Assembly: GCF_905475345.1 (NCBI RefSeq) | Contig: NC_066610.1 | Span: 1,347,886 to 1,411,885, forward strand | Direction of reading: 5' to 3' | DNA length: 64,000 bases | Source: Vespula vulgaris | Taxonomy: Eukaryota > Arthropoda > Insecta > Hymenoptera > Vespidae | Shown here: positions 11,641 through 23,348 of the stretch, one piece after another | Layout: each line of letters opens with the position of its first letter | Position numbering within the stretch: the first letter of the stretch is position 1 | Notes under the pieces: model-generated | What the model saw: the letters and a program-made list of their open reading frames with translations, nothing else | Databases searched by the model: none | Told to the model about the DNA's origin: nothing | Translations under genes and position numbers: made by a program

Positions 11641-12075
11641 CGCTTCCGTCGCGGCGTCGTCGTTCGGTTGGGTTCGGCACAGTTACGGCCATTCCACGGC
11701 CATGCCTAGCGGCGCTCGATGTATGGTCACGCCCCTTAGCGGCGTTTCGAACCAATGGAGTAAGACTCGTCATCGGTACGGCGATCACCGCGGGAGCTGT
11801 ATAGGCGTGTCTAACTACGGCTCCTGGGCGTGGTTAACGTATAGGAGTGGGTCGAACGAGTTAGGTAGGGTAGAATAGTGGGGGGGTTCAGGGAGGGGGA
11901 GAGATAGAGAGTGGGGATGAACTCGAACGACGGCGGCTGCGGCGCAGGCGGCGCAACCGGCGGCGCAGGTGCAGCGCCGCGCCAGTTTGCTGGCGAACTC
12001 GAGCGAAGTTGCGAGCGTGCTCGGGCTAGACGCCGCCGTCTAGACGCGACGCGACGCGCTCCGAACCACCTTCGG
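11640..12075 (+). promoter_or_regulatory. CpG-rich block, likely Lim1 promoter/first-exon area
   Basis: A sharp GC- and CpG-rich island in an AT-rich landscape. It holds a repeated TAGCGGCG at 11707 and 11737, repeated ACGGCCAT just upstream, a CCAAT box at 11752-11756, and a CGCCCC box near 11730. An inverted repeat TAGACG-ccgc-CGTCTA lies at 12027-12042. An ATG at 11914 opens a 68-residue Gly/Ala/Arg-rich frame of unclear meaning. The next recognisable plus-strand gene is Lim1, so this is its best candidate promoter. The assignment is inferred from position. Confidence 0.45.
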
Positions 12076-12898
12076 GCTTACCTATTACTACTACTACTAC
12101 TAGTATTAATAGTAGTCTAGTACTACATATTACTGGTACTACTAATACGAGAAGAGAATAATTTGCCATTAATTGTTATTATAAAATAATAATTACATAA
12201 TAATAATAATAATATTAATAGTAATAATTCTTATTATTATTATTATTATTATTTTCTATCGTCGTCATCATTATCATCATTGTTATTATTATTATTATTA
12301 TTATTATCGTCATTATTAATTATTATTAGATATTATTATTATTATTATTATAATTATTATTATTATTATTATTATTGATAATAATAATGTGGCGTTGAGT
12401 CCTCAATAAAATACGTGGGAAGACGTAAATATACGTATGAAATTGATTAGAAATGATATTTTTTAACACGTGAATGTGTTGGTTTGATAAGGGTAGGATA
12501 AAGGGTGCTACCAAGGATATTGTATTTGTTCATCGATTAATGAGGATTGTGGTGTGATATGATCGGGGTTATGGTCGATGGTATTATGGTCGAGAATCGA
12601 CCGGAACTCGTAGTTATTGTCGCCATGATCGTCGGTAAATCGGTATCGTCGTTCTTGTCCTGGACAAGATCATAGTGTGAGCGCTGTTATGCCTCGTCGT
12701 TTGGTGAATCGTCGACCGGAGAAAGCAGAAGAAGCAGAAGACGAAGAAGAAGAAGAAGAAGAAGAAGAAGAAGAAGAAGAAGAAGAAGAAGAAGAAGAAG
12801 AAGAAGAAGATAAAAAAAAGAAGAGATAGACGGATCATTAAAGCGTGATAATTCAAAGGTGAAAGGTTAACTAAGGTGCGTGATAAAGAAATCGATCG
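12076..12898. repeat. ATT trinucleotide field and GAA tract
   Basis: Imperfect ATT/TAC trinucleotide repeats run from about 12080 to 12385. A unique stretch at 12390-12720 follows, rich in GGTCGATG/TGGTCGAG-like motifs. A (GAA)n tract lies at about 12728-12812. No supported exon. Confidence 0.55.
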
Positions 12899-12973
12899 GT
12901 GAATCACAAAGAATCTTTCCTTTGGTTTGGTGAAGATCGAAGAGGTACGAAACTTTGCTGTAGACGATATAGT

Positions 12974-13016
<43 letters not shown>

Positions 13017-13493
13017 ACAGAGACAAAAAACAACCAGAAAAAAGAAAAACAAGAACAAGAAGAAAGAAAAAAACAAAGCAAGAAAGAAAGCAAGAAAGAA
13101 AGAAAGAAAAAAAAAAAGAAGAAGTCACGGCCGCGGGGGTGGCCAATAGTGTGAGAGTGCGATTTAACGCTCGTTGGGATTTTACCGCAGTAAAAGTGGG
13201 TGCACTGGGGCCCTCGGGACCGTTCGGCCGGTACGGGCCCGTCGAAGGTGGGCCTGCTGGTGCTGGTGCTGGTGCTGGTGGTGGTGGTGGAGGTGCTGGA
13301 GGTGCTGGTGGGCCTGTCGAGGGAGCGGTGGCAGGGGTGGCCGCTGTCGCGGCTGGGGAGGTGGAGGGCTACGGGAGCGCCGGTGGCGGTGGCGGTGGGC
13401 TGGGAGGGGGACCCGGGGGGGTTGGTACCCCCCGGATAAGGCTCGGCGGCTCTTGCTGCACGCGCCTTTCCGTCACCCAGGCTTGTAGCATAG
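12899..13493 (+). other. Candidate 5' exon of Lim1 (UTR or N-terminal extension)
   Basis: The GC-rich part (13140-13493) ends at a strong donor ATAG|GTAAGAG at 13493/13494. The plus-strand frame from ATG 12899 stays open to that donor. Joined to the acceptor before 23159 (GCAG|GA), it is in frame with the first LIM exon, reading SIGRRGLAMLLSCAGC. The first 75 codons cover (GA)n and AAAG microsatellite and are Arg/Glu/Lys-rich; the last 120 are Gly/Ala-rich. Typical LHX1/5 proteins begin only a few residues before the LIM domain, so 5' UTR is the likelier reading. The 5' boundary is unknown. Confidence 0.4.
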
Positions 13494-13899
13494 GTAAGAG
13501 AAAACCAAACCCAATCAACTAACCCACCCAATCAACCCTCCATACCTTTTTTCTTTCTTCTTCTCGATCTTGTTCTTTTTGATACTTTCGATCACTTTTT
13601 ATCTATTAAGATTTTTTTTTTCTTTAAATCTATTCTTTTTTTCGTTCGTTCGTTTCTTTCTTTTTTTTCAATGTTTTTAATTTTCCTCTTTGAACTTCTC
13701 GTCGATCGATCAACTGGAATATTATTATTAGCTTACGTTTATGCATTAACGCGAGAATTCGATGCAACGACGGTTCTTTCTTTCTTCTTTTTTCTGTATT
13801 TTTTTCTTGCTTATTTTTCTCATCGGTTATGAAAACGTATTACTAAATGCAACGCGCGCTCCATTGCGCTTCCTCTCTTCCTTTCTCTCTTTCTTTTTT

Positions 13900-14600
13900 T
13901 TTTATTTATTTATTTTTCATTCGGGAAATCAAGTTGCGAACGAAATGCGACATGTATGCAACGCGGACGCAAGCACTGTTTGTTTCGCGTTTTTGTTTTT
14001 CGTTTGGAAATTCAGACGCTACTAGTAATATGACGTGTATGCAACGCGGATGCAACCCCTCTGTTTGTTTCCTTTTTTTTTGATCTTTTGTTCAGAAATT
14101 CAGACGCGACCGCAACGAAACGTGAATGCAACTCATAAGTAACCTCTGTTTACGTTTTTATTTTTTATTCTGATATTCAGATGCAACCGAAATGCAACGT
14201 GAATGCAATTCAGATGCAACCCCTCTTTACGTTTTTATTTTTTATTCATAAATTCAGACGCAACCAAAATATAACGCGAATGCAATTCAGAAGCAACCCT
14301 CTGTTTTATTTTTTATTTTTTATTCATAAATTCAGACACAAGCGAAATGCAACGCGAATCCAACTCAGATGCAACTTCTGTTTTCGTTTTTATTTTTTAT
14401 TTATAAATTCAGACGCAACCGAAATGCAACGCGAATGCAATTCAGATGCAACCCCTGTTTTCGTTTTTCATTTTTTATTCATAAATTCAAACGCAACAGG
14501 AATGCAGCGATGTCGCAACGCGGACGCAAACCCTCTTTTATTTTTTATTTCTTATTAACAAATTTATTTTTCGTTTTTAGAAATTCAGATGATACTTTGT
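13900..14600. repeat. About 77-bp minisatellite, roughly nine copies
   Basis: Copies are anchored by AAATTCAGACGCAACC, at 14249, 14325, 14404 and 14481 among others, alternating with ATGCAACGCGAATGCAA and a T-rich block. More diverged copies extend to about 13920 and 14578. The ATGCAAC motif also recurs singly near 14855, 15121 and 15570. A 125-residue frame across the array is a by-product of repetition. Confidence 0.8.
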
Positions 14601-16700
14601 CTTACTGTTATTGTTATCGTCATTATTATTATTTTTAATTTTTAATTCTTTAGTTTATTTTTCTCGACTCACGAACTCAATCCATAAGAAATTTAAGTCG
14701 TTTAATTTTCATGATCATTTTTTAATAACAAATCAATAAGCAATAATTTTTATATTTTTGAACTGTTTTTACTAATGATTCGAAAACGATTGATTTTTTT
14801 TTTTACTGATATTATTATTACTATTATTAAATGATGAACGCTAATCTAAGCCGTATGCAAATCGGACGTCCTGCGGTTTCCAATTTTTTCTTTATTTTTT
14901 TTTTATATATTTATTACTATTCTTTCTTTATCTTTTTTTTTCTCTTCTTTCTGTTCGTTTTCAACGACGAATATCATTATCCACGATTTCTTTCTTATTT
15001 TATTTTACTATCTTTTTTATTTTATTTTATTCTTTTTTCCATTGAATAAATTAGATGCACATCGTCTGTCTTCATACATACGCACACACACACACACATA
15101 TTTAATAATTTCACAACAAATGCAGACGCAAGACGTTCTTTATTTTTCTCGATCGTTTCTTTTTTCGTTTCTATTTGATATTCACCGATCAATCAAAAAG
15201 CAAACTCGGAACTTAAATTAAACGGCACTCTACTCGTTGTCAATATTTTTCAATAACAAATAAAGATTCAATTTCATTTTAATTTTTATATTCTTTCCTT
15301 TGCATTATTTTCCTTCAAAAAAAAAAAAAAAAATAAAAAAATAAAAAAGAAAAAGGAAAAAAGAGGAAGAACCTGAAACATTCAACCCCTTCTCCATTTA
15401 AATATTTTACAATAATGAACGTGATCGCGATCACTGATCATTTTTTTTAGCTCGACATTATTTTTATCTCTCTCTGTATAAAAAAAAAAAAAATAAAGAA
15501 AGAAAAATGGAATGAAAAGAGAAAAATAGGAGGAAGAAGTAAAAAGAAAGAAAGAAAGAAAGAAAAAAATATGCAACCCAGACGCAATCCGAACTTAATC
15601 CTCTTTTTATCTTACGAATAATTTTCCATCGACAACAAGTTTGCCGTCGGCGACGACGTTCGAACAAAACGTCCTCGCTGATATCCTTGAAAAATTTTTT
15701 TAATGAACGAAAACTATACGAAGAAATAAATAAAGCAAATTTTTTAATCGATCGTTAATTAATAAAACTTGTTAATCATTACGTTACGTTAAGCGACGAT
15801 TGCAAAGAATAAAAAAAAAAAGAAACAAAAAGAAAGACACACAAAGGACAAAGAAAAATTAATATTAACAAATCGAAAATGAAAATCTTGAAATTTGCGA
15901 TTTCTAATCGACAAAGAAACGATTGGAACGTTTTACGAATGATAATTGACAATGAAATGATTAGAACGTTTTACGAATTCTAATCGACAGCGAAACGATC
16001 GCTACGTTTTATGGATTTAATTGTTAAAGAAATGATTAGAATTAATTTTAATGATTAGATCGATTATTAATTATCCGATTAATATTTGATAAACGATTCG
16101 ATAACGTGGACAGATGTCATTGTTTTATTTTCTTTCTTTTTTTTTTGATTTATTTTTTTTTCTTCTTCTCCTCTTTTTCTTTTTCTTTTTCTTTTTCTTT
16201 TTCTTTTGGGAGGGTGCGAAGAAGATCACCAAAAAATGGCGATCGTCGACGACTCGACGAGAAAATCAGATTAACGAATCCGTTTTATGGCAGGAAGCGA
16301 GTCCGACGCGTGTCGGACTAATCCTAATCCTAATCTGGTTTAGATCATACCAATTCTCCCTTCTATCGGGTATTTCTTTCTCTCTCTCTCTCTCTCGTCG
16401 TATATTTTTTTTCCTTTCTTTCTTTCTTTCTTTTTTTTTTTCTATTCTTTCTTCTCGCCTTTCGATAATTTTTTTCTTCTTCATTTTATAATTGCTTTAT
16501 TATATAATTTGATTTATTTATTCATCGTCATTTTTGTATTTTCTCATTTCTCATTTCTTACTGTTTCTTCTTTCCTTTCGATCATTTCTTTCTTTCTTTC
16601 TTTTTTTTTTTCATTGCATTTTATTTACTTATTTTATTTATTATCTTAATTTCATTTGCATTTTCATTTTTGTACTATCTTTTCTTCTTTCTTTTTTTTT
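14601..16700. other. Lim1 intron 1, AT-rich segment
   Basis: No gene. Poly-A/T and pentanucleotide (CTTTT)n tracts dominate, e.g. 16160-16205. At about 15895-16050 there are four short diverged copies (36-42 bp) of a unit with AAACGATTAGAACGTTTTACGA. A short complex patch with direct GGCGATCG/CGACGACTCG sequence lies near 16215-16330. Confidence 0.5.
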
Positions 16701-17830
16701 TAAATGGAATTTTTAATACTCATCGAAATCATTCATCGAGATTTTCTATGTGATTTATTTCATACACACACATACATTCTTTTTTATTTATTTTCTTATT
16801 TTTTATGCGATCCGTAGAAAATTTTTAATAATGATCGAAATCATCGATCCATAGGATTTCGTTTTTATTTTCATTTTTTACTGTTCTTTATTTTCGTGTA
16901 AATTTTTATAATTGTGGAGAACAATGATTTAGACTTTTTTGATGTGATTTATTTTATTTTTATATATATATATATATTGTTTATTTTATTTTTTATGTGA
17001 TTCAAGATTCATTAAAAAGTTTTTAATAATCATCGAGGCATTGTTACATGGATTTTGCTATTTATTTATTTATTAATTTATTTATTAATTTATTTATTAA
17101 TTTTTCTTTTTTATGTAATTTTTATATTCATTGAAGTCATTGATCGAGATATTCTATGTGATTTATTTTATGTTTGCATATATGTATATATACTTTCTTT
17201 TTATTTCTTTTTTTAATTTTTAATATAATTTGTAGATTATTTTTAACAAACGTTTAAATAATTGATTAAGATTTATTGTGAGAAATGAACGATGAATTTT
17301 TTATTTTTGTAAATTTTTTTATAATAAACATTATTAACGATCATTTAGATCAATCAATCAAAATTTCATACGATTATATTTACATTAAATTTATACAAAA
17401 TTGTTGACAGTCATCATGATCATTGATCTAGATTTTTTCTCTTCAAATGAGAGATTCATGACAAATTGTATTTTCCATTTAAAAGAAAAAAAAAAATTAT
17501 ATATATATATACTTTACAATTCCACTTACAAAACTTCGTACAATCGCATAGATCCTAGATCACAAAATTTTCTATGATTTTACTCTCCTTTTCTATTATA
17601 TATTTATCATTTTCATTCGATTTATATAAAAGTAGTTTAATAATTAACTACGATCATTGATCCAAAATTTTTTTGTTTTCGTTCATCCGTTTTTTTTTTT
17701 AAATCCAACTCGCATATAAAAACAATTGTTAATAACCGTATCTAGATCATAGATCGAGATTTTCCTTGTAATTTTTTGTAGGCTTTTCCTCTTTTTTTTT
17801 TTTTTTTCATCGAACCTGTAATTACATAGA
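16700..17830. repeat. Degenerate about 100-bp tandem array in Lim1 intron 1
   Basis: About eleven strongly diverged copies of a unit read as TAATNATCGAAATCATTGATC, GAGATTTTCTATGTGA and TTTATTTTAT with a T-rich filler. Clear copies start near 16712, 16827, 17021, 17127 and 17410; later ones near 17540, 17650 and 17735. Divergence suggests an old local expansion. Confidence 0.6.
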
Positions 17831-18724
17831 GTGTCTCGTTTCAAACGATCTATCATCATATATTTTCTTTGTTGTCGGTTTTGTAAAAAAAAAAAGAAAT
17901 ATAGAAAAGTAAAAGAAAAAGAAAAAGAAAGAGTTTAAAACAAAAGTTTCTAGAATTCTAGGAGGGAAATAGAAAAAAAATTATATAATTTATATGTTAC
18001 AGCTATTTCGATCGTAAAGAACATTATTGCGATTGGACAGTTACATTAAACCTTTAAAACGCCATAGCTTGATGAAATATCGATTAAAGAGTACGATGTA
18101 AGTACTCGTTGCATTCGTATTGACATTATCTACAACTTTTGTTCAGCTTGAAATATCGATTTCCATTCAAAAAAAAAAAAAAAGAAAAAAGAAAAAAGAA
18201 AAGAAAAGAAAAGAAGAAAAATTATTACGACTTGAGTATCTCGACAATAACGCCATCTGCGAAATAGTTAAGAAAAATGAGACGTTACACCCAATCTAAG
18301 AAATCTAATATAATTTCGTTCAAAAATATGTCTTTTTTTTTTTTTTTTTTTAAATAAAATCGATAGGACCGTAACTGAAGATACCCGTTAGCGTTCAGAC
18401 GAAAATGAATCACCTGATATTTATCGATCGTTCGTAAAATTTAATAAAAATCTCGATAGAAATGAATGGAACAGAATTATAGAATGAAACAACAAGTAAT
18501 GACGAATAATAAAATTATATTAGAAAAATAAATCGAAATAATTCGACAGAAAGTAAATTAAAGGGAAAATAGCACGATCGATGATTGAAGAAAGGGAGGA
18601 GAAAAGGATATTAGAAAAGAATAAGTAAGAAAAATAAATTAATAGGAAATAAAGGTGAAAAAGGAAAAAAAGAAAAAGAAAAATTTAATGAAAAAAGGGA
18701 AAGAAAAAAGAACAAGGAAAATTT
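17831..18724. other. Lim1 intron 1, mixed sequence
   Basis: Opens with GAGTGTCTCGTTTCAAACGATC at 17829-17850, possibly a transposon-end relic. About 18000-18165 is unique sequence, followed by A-rich tracts. No exon seen. Confidence 0.4.
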
Positions 18725-18935
18725 TTCTTGGTAACAACGCTTGTAAAATCTCTTTCTGGAGTGTCCTTGGGTCTCTATCACCTCATTCTCAACGCCCTCG
18801 TCGAGACCTCTCACGAGGGATGAGATGCGCAAGGTCAGATCTTAAGGGTGGGAGGAGGGTTGCTAGGTTGACAAACCTTTCCAGGGGAGAGGGACTCCGC
18901 CCATTGGTGGAAACCGCGAAAAAAGGACAGATAGA
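18725..18935. promoter_or_regulatory. Complex island in Lim1 intron 1, candidate enhancer
   Basis: A GC-richer, non-repetitive block bounded by A-rich and GA-rich tracts. It contains the inverted pair CCTCG...CGAGG around 18793-18818, an AAGGTCA half-site at 18831-18837 (nuclear-receptor type), and CCGCCCATTGG near 18897. No coding potential on either strand is convincing. Enhancer identity is inferred from position in a developmental gene. Confidence 0.35.
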
Positions 18936-19023
18936 GAAACGAAGAGAGAAAGAGAGAGAGAGAGAGAATACACCGGAGGGTTTAGCGATGGCGATCAAAG
19001 CAAAAAGAGAGACAGAGACAGAA

Positions 19024-19065
<42 letters not shown>

Positions 19066-21640
19066 GTATAGTGAAAGAGGGAAACGTGAAAGGGCAATCT
19101 CGTTTCTCGAATGTTAATTAACAATGAATAGTAATTATTGGTTCGCCAAAATCAAGCTCAAATTTTGTCGAGAAAAAAGAAAAGAAAAAGGAAGAATGAA
19201 CAAAAAGAAATTTATTGGGAAGTAAAGGAGAAAAGAGGTAAAAATAAAAAAAAAAAAAAAAAAGAAAAAGATAATAAAAAAGGGAGATGGGATTTTGAGT
19301 TTTGGATATTAGAAATTAAATCGATTTATTTGTTTTCTCTTTCCTTGTTTTTTTGAAGTAATTTTCCATTTCTCATTATACGGTGTACAGATATTTACCA
19401 ATTATCGATCGTTGAAAGTGACGAAGTTCAAATTTTATGAAACGGAAAGAAAAGAAAAGAAAAAGATTAATTTAATTAAATTTTAATACAAAATTAAAAA
19501 AAAAGGAAATTAGTTTAATCTCATTTTATCTTGTTCTGAAACGATTTGTTCATTTTATCGTAATAATAAATATTAATTATTGCTTTTGTTCGAAACGATG
19601 CTGCAGTTTTGTCAAAGAGTATTCTTAACAAATTATCAAACGTTCTATTCTGACATTAGAAATAAATCTGCATTTGTTTATTTATTCTCTTTCTCTCTTC
19701 TCTGTGAGTAATGTTTTTTTCTTTTTTTTTTGTTTACGATAACAACAAACACAAATTATTGGTCGTTCAAAATGAAGGACGATTTTTCTCGAAAAAGAAA
19801 AAAGAAAAAAAAGAAGGGCAAACAATTTATTAACAAATCAAAATCAATCTCCATCTTGATATTAGAAAGAAATAGTAGATTAGTATAGATTAGATTCCCT
19901 TCTGTAATCTTTCCTACGTTACATCTATCTCCTTTTAATTCTAATAATTATTAATCTATATCTATCTCTTTTTAAATAATTGTATTCGTCTTTTCTTTAT
20001 CTTTTTCCTTTCTTTCTTTCTTTTTTTTTTTTTCTTTATCAAAGATCATGTTATAACACGTGACTACCAAAGACAGATGCTTTTTATGGTCGTGATTAGA
20101 TTAGGATCGTGGTAATTATAGTGTTACGACGAAGTGTTTATTCTTTTCGAATAATTTCTTTCCGGTGTTGGTAACTTTAAATGATTTAAGTGATTTAAGT
20201 GATTTAATACCATTTTTCTTTCTTTCACTCTTTCTTTCCTTTTTCTCTCCTCTTTTTTTTTTTCTTTTTTCAATTAGACAAACACTATCAAAGAGAGATC
20301 TGATTAATTTAATTATGATAACGCGATTGAAAAAGAGATTAGAACTAATAATAATAAATATATGGACATCATTCATCATTATGTATGTTAATAATGTTAA
20401 GTGATTAAATTATTAAGACAATTATCGATTTTATTTTAATTTTTTCTAGATAAACAGATAGCATTGAAGGATCTAATTAATTTTAATTATTCGTAATAAT
20501 ATTAATAATAATGATTTAATAAAAATAATTCGTGGAATTAATTAATAAATAATCGATGATGGTGACTTCAATTGATTTTTTTTTCTTCTTTTATTAATAA
20601 AAAAAAAAAAGAAAAAACAGGAAGAACATTATCTAATCGATTCAATAATTCTGATAATACGATGCAAATGATTCGATGAATTAGTTAAGAACTAATATAA
20701 GTTGATTAGATAAAAATTATTCTTATCGAGTAATTCATTTAATTATATGTATACGTTCTCTAATGCATATTAATTAAGTATGTAAAAAAAAATATATATA
20801 TATATATAAAATAACTGGATGTATCGAGCCACAGGTGCCATTTTATTTATTCTTGTTTGTTCCAGTTATTTTTTCTAAAATGAATAGAAGAAGATAAGAA
20901 AAAGAAAAATAAGCGCATATAGGAGTTTAAATGAGTCGATCGTAAATCGATAAATTGTTCGAGTTTGTGCCATATATTTTTTGTTATATATATCTATATC
21001 AATCTTTTTATTTTCTTAATTTTCTTTTTTTTTTTTTTGGTTTGATCTACTTATTTTTCTCGAGTCTAAAGAAATTGTTATAACAATTCAAATGAATTTA
21101 TATCTCCGATATAGTAAATCTAATCGAGTAAAATATATATGTAAAAGTATATAACAGATTTATGGACGCCATTTTATTTATTTTTCTCTATTTTAGTTAC
21201 TTTTTTACAGTACAAATAAATGAAAAAATGAAAATTACTAAATAAGAATTTAAATAAGAATTTATACATTTCCAATCGTAAATCATTTAAATATGTGCCA
21301 TTTTTATTTTTATATATATATTTTTAATATATATATCTTTTTATATATATATATACATATATTTTAATATATTTATTTATATTTATATTTATAATATATA
21401 CATTTTTTTTTATTTTAGATTATTTTATTTACTTTTTATACAGTCGATAGAAAAAAAAAGAGAAAGAAATATGACACGATCGTACGACAGGTGCGCCATG
21501 TCTTTTAAAAAAAAAAGGAAAGAAAAAGACAAAAAAAAAGTAACTAGAAAAACCGAAACGATAGAAATGACATTTCTCCGATCGTAAACATAATCGAGTA
21601 TGATGTATCATATTGTTTACATATAGATATCACTTTGGCA
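18936..21640. repeat. Lim1 intron 1, microsatellites and diverged repeats
   Basis: (GA)n at about 18949-18967 and 19027-19062. About four diverged copies of a unit with AATTATTGGTCGTT / CAAATTTT / TCGAGAAAAAG lie near 19120, 19395, 19570 and 19740. At 20818-21500 GGTGCCATTTTATTTATT-like segments recur with long AT spacers. No gene. Confidence 0.45.
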
Positions 21641-21644
21641 TACA

Positions 21645-21733
<89 letters not shown>

Positions 21734-21949
21734 CATGTATATATCTATCTTGCTATACATAATCCGAACGAACGGTATTAATGTTTGAAACTAATCGATA
21801 ATTCCTCGTGCTAAATATATAGATAAAATGCATTATAGAAAGCAAGAGACGTCCGTTTGAAAGCGTTATTTGTTTTTCGTCGTTCATTGACTTGAAATGG
21901 GAAAGGATATATATATATATAGTTACATATATATATATATATGTGCACG

Positions 21950-21989
<40 letters not shown>

Positions 21990-22179
21990 CGTTGATATAA
22001 ATATACGTGGGTATGTCTATGTTTGTGTATAAATATCGTTTGATATTCGTGGAGTTTGTTTTAACTCGAATATTTATTGATGGAATAAATAATCGTTGGA
22101 AAATTTTCGACGTGATAACTAGATTCGAAAATTTTATGGAAACTACTTTTTTTCTGTTATTTCGGTGTAAATGATATTT

Positions 22180-22236
<57 letters not shown>

Positions 22237-22240
22237 ACAC
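21640..22240. repeat. CATA and TA microsatellite field
   Basis: (CATA)n at about 21640-21690 runs into (TA)n to 21731. Further (TA)n tracts lie at about 21957-21986 and 22182-22233, with short unique sequence between. No gene. Confidence 0.75.
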
Positions 22241-23110
22241 AGACAAGTATGAAATATATTTAAGTGTTTTCGAAATATTGAATATATTTAAATGGGATGA
22301 TAATTATATTCGGTTCGGTCGTTTTGATTTTCTTTCTTTCTTTTTTTTTCTTTCTTTTTTCCACGATCGATAAGAATTTTAAATGGGTTAACGTCCGAAA
22401 GTGGAAAAATGAATTATTTAAAAACGTTGAGAATAAATTTGTTTTGTGATAATTATTCAATTCGGATCGACCTTTAAGATTTTGTTTTTTCTTTCTTTCT
22501 TTTCATTTTTTTTTAGTCGAAAATTTTTTCCTTTTTCTTTTCTTTTCTTTCTCTTTTTTTTTTTTTTTTTTTAATTATCGATAAGTATTCAAATAGGCTA
22601 ATAAGCGAGCGAAAAAATAAATTATTTAAAAGTATTGAGAATATGTTTTTTGTGTTATAATTATTCGATTTGGATCGGCCATTTTGTACGTTTTTGACAA
22701 TAAAATTTTTCGTTTCTTGTCTGTCTTTCGTTTTTATACAATTCATATATATATATATAATTCTGATTGGCTATTGTAATTTTTTTGATCGTTGAATATC
22801 CTTTTTCTTTATCAAAGAAAACAATAAATAAATAAAAAAGAAATAAAAGATAAAGACTTGAGAAATCCAATGTATAAAACGAAAAAAGTATAAAACTGAA
22901 CACAAATCGAGATTGAATTTCAACGTATAATCCGCCATATTGAATAAAACAAAATTTTTTACTTTTTTCGATCGAAATGAAGGAAAAAAAAATAAGAGGT
23001 TAAGTAATCCAATCTATAAAAAAAAAGAAAATGTACAAAACTGAACAACAATTAATTAAACAAATTTTTTTTTTTCTTTTAATCAAAAGGAAAGAAAAAA
23101 ATGAGCACTA
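22240..23110. repeat. Two tandem duplications just before the first LIM exon
   Basis: A roughly 235-bp unit (TTATTTAAAAACGTTGAGAATA, TAATTATTCAATTCGGATCGGCC, T-rich filler) occurs two and a half times from about 22255 to 22700. A second unit of about 185 bp with AATCCAATCTATAAA and TACAAAACTGAACA occurs twice, from about 22840 and about 23005. No coding signal. Confidence 0.6.
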
Positions 23111-23175
23111 AAATGTTCAATCTATGACGTAACGCGTGAATTTTCTTTTGAGAAGCAGGAAGACGAGGTCTGGCG

Positions 23176-23348
23176 ATGCTCCTGTCATGTGCAGGATGCG
23201 AGAAACCGATACTGGATCAGTACATGCTCAACGTTTTGGATCGAGTATGGCATGCCCAGTGTGTTCGCTGTTTCGATTGCGGATCCGCGTTACAGGACAA
23301 GTGTTACTCCAGGGAAGCAAAACTTTTCTGCAGGGAAGACTTCTTCAA
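23176..23348 (+). CDS. Lim1: Lim1 coding exon 1: LIM domain 1
   Basis: Encodes residues 1-57 plus two bases of codon 58. Zinc-ligand pattern CAGC...H..C..C..C...C...C..D is complete from C5. Sequence such as ILDQYMLNVLDRVWH matches LHX1/5 rather than LHX3/4 or Apterous. Donor AA|GTGAGT. The preceding acceptor GCAG at 23155-23158 has only a weak pyrimidine tract. Confidence 0.93.

Larger units (their letters stand above)
13494..23175 (+). other. First large intron of Lim1 (inferred)
   Basis: If the donor at 13494 is used, this about 9.7-kb intron ends at the acceptor at 23157-23158, or alternatively 23151-23152, just before the LIM exon. It contains no recognisable exon, only the repeat arrays and the complex island listed separately. 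Confidence 0.4.

Noticed and set aside
11911..12120. Gly/Ala/Arg-rich 69-residue frame in the CpG block
   Set aside because: Composition is that of the GC-rich block and it runs into TAC/ATT repeats before its stop; at best an upstream ORF.
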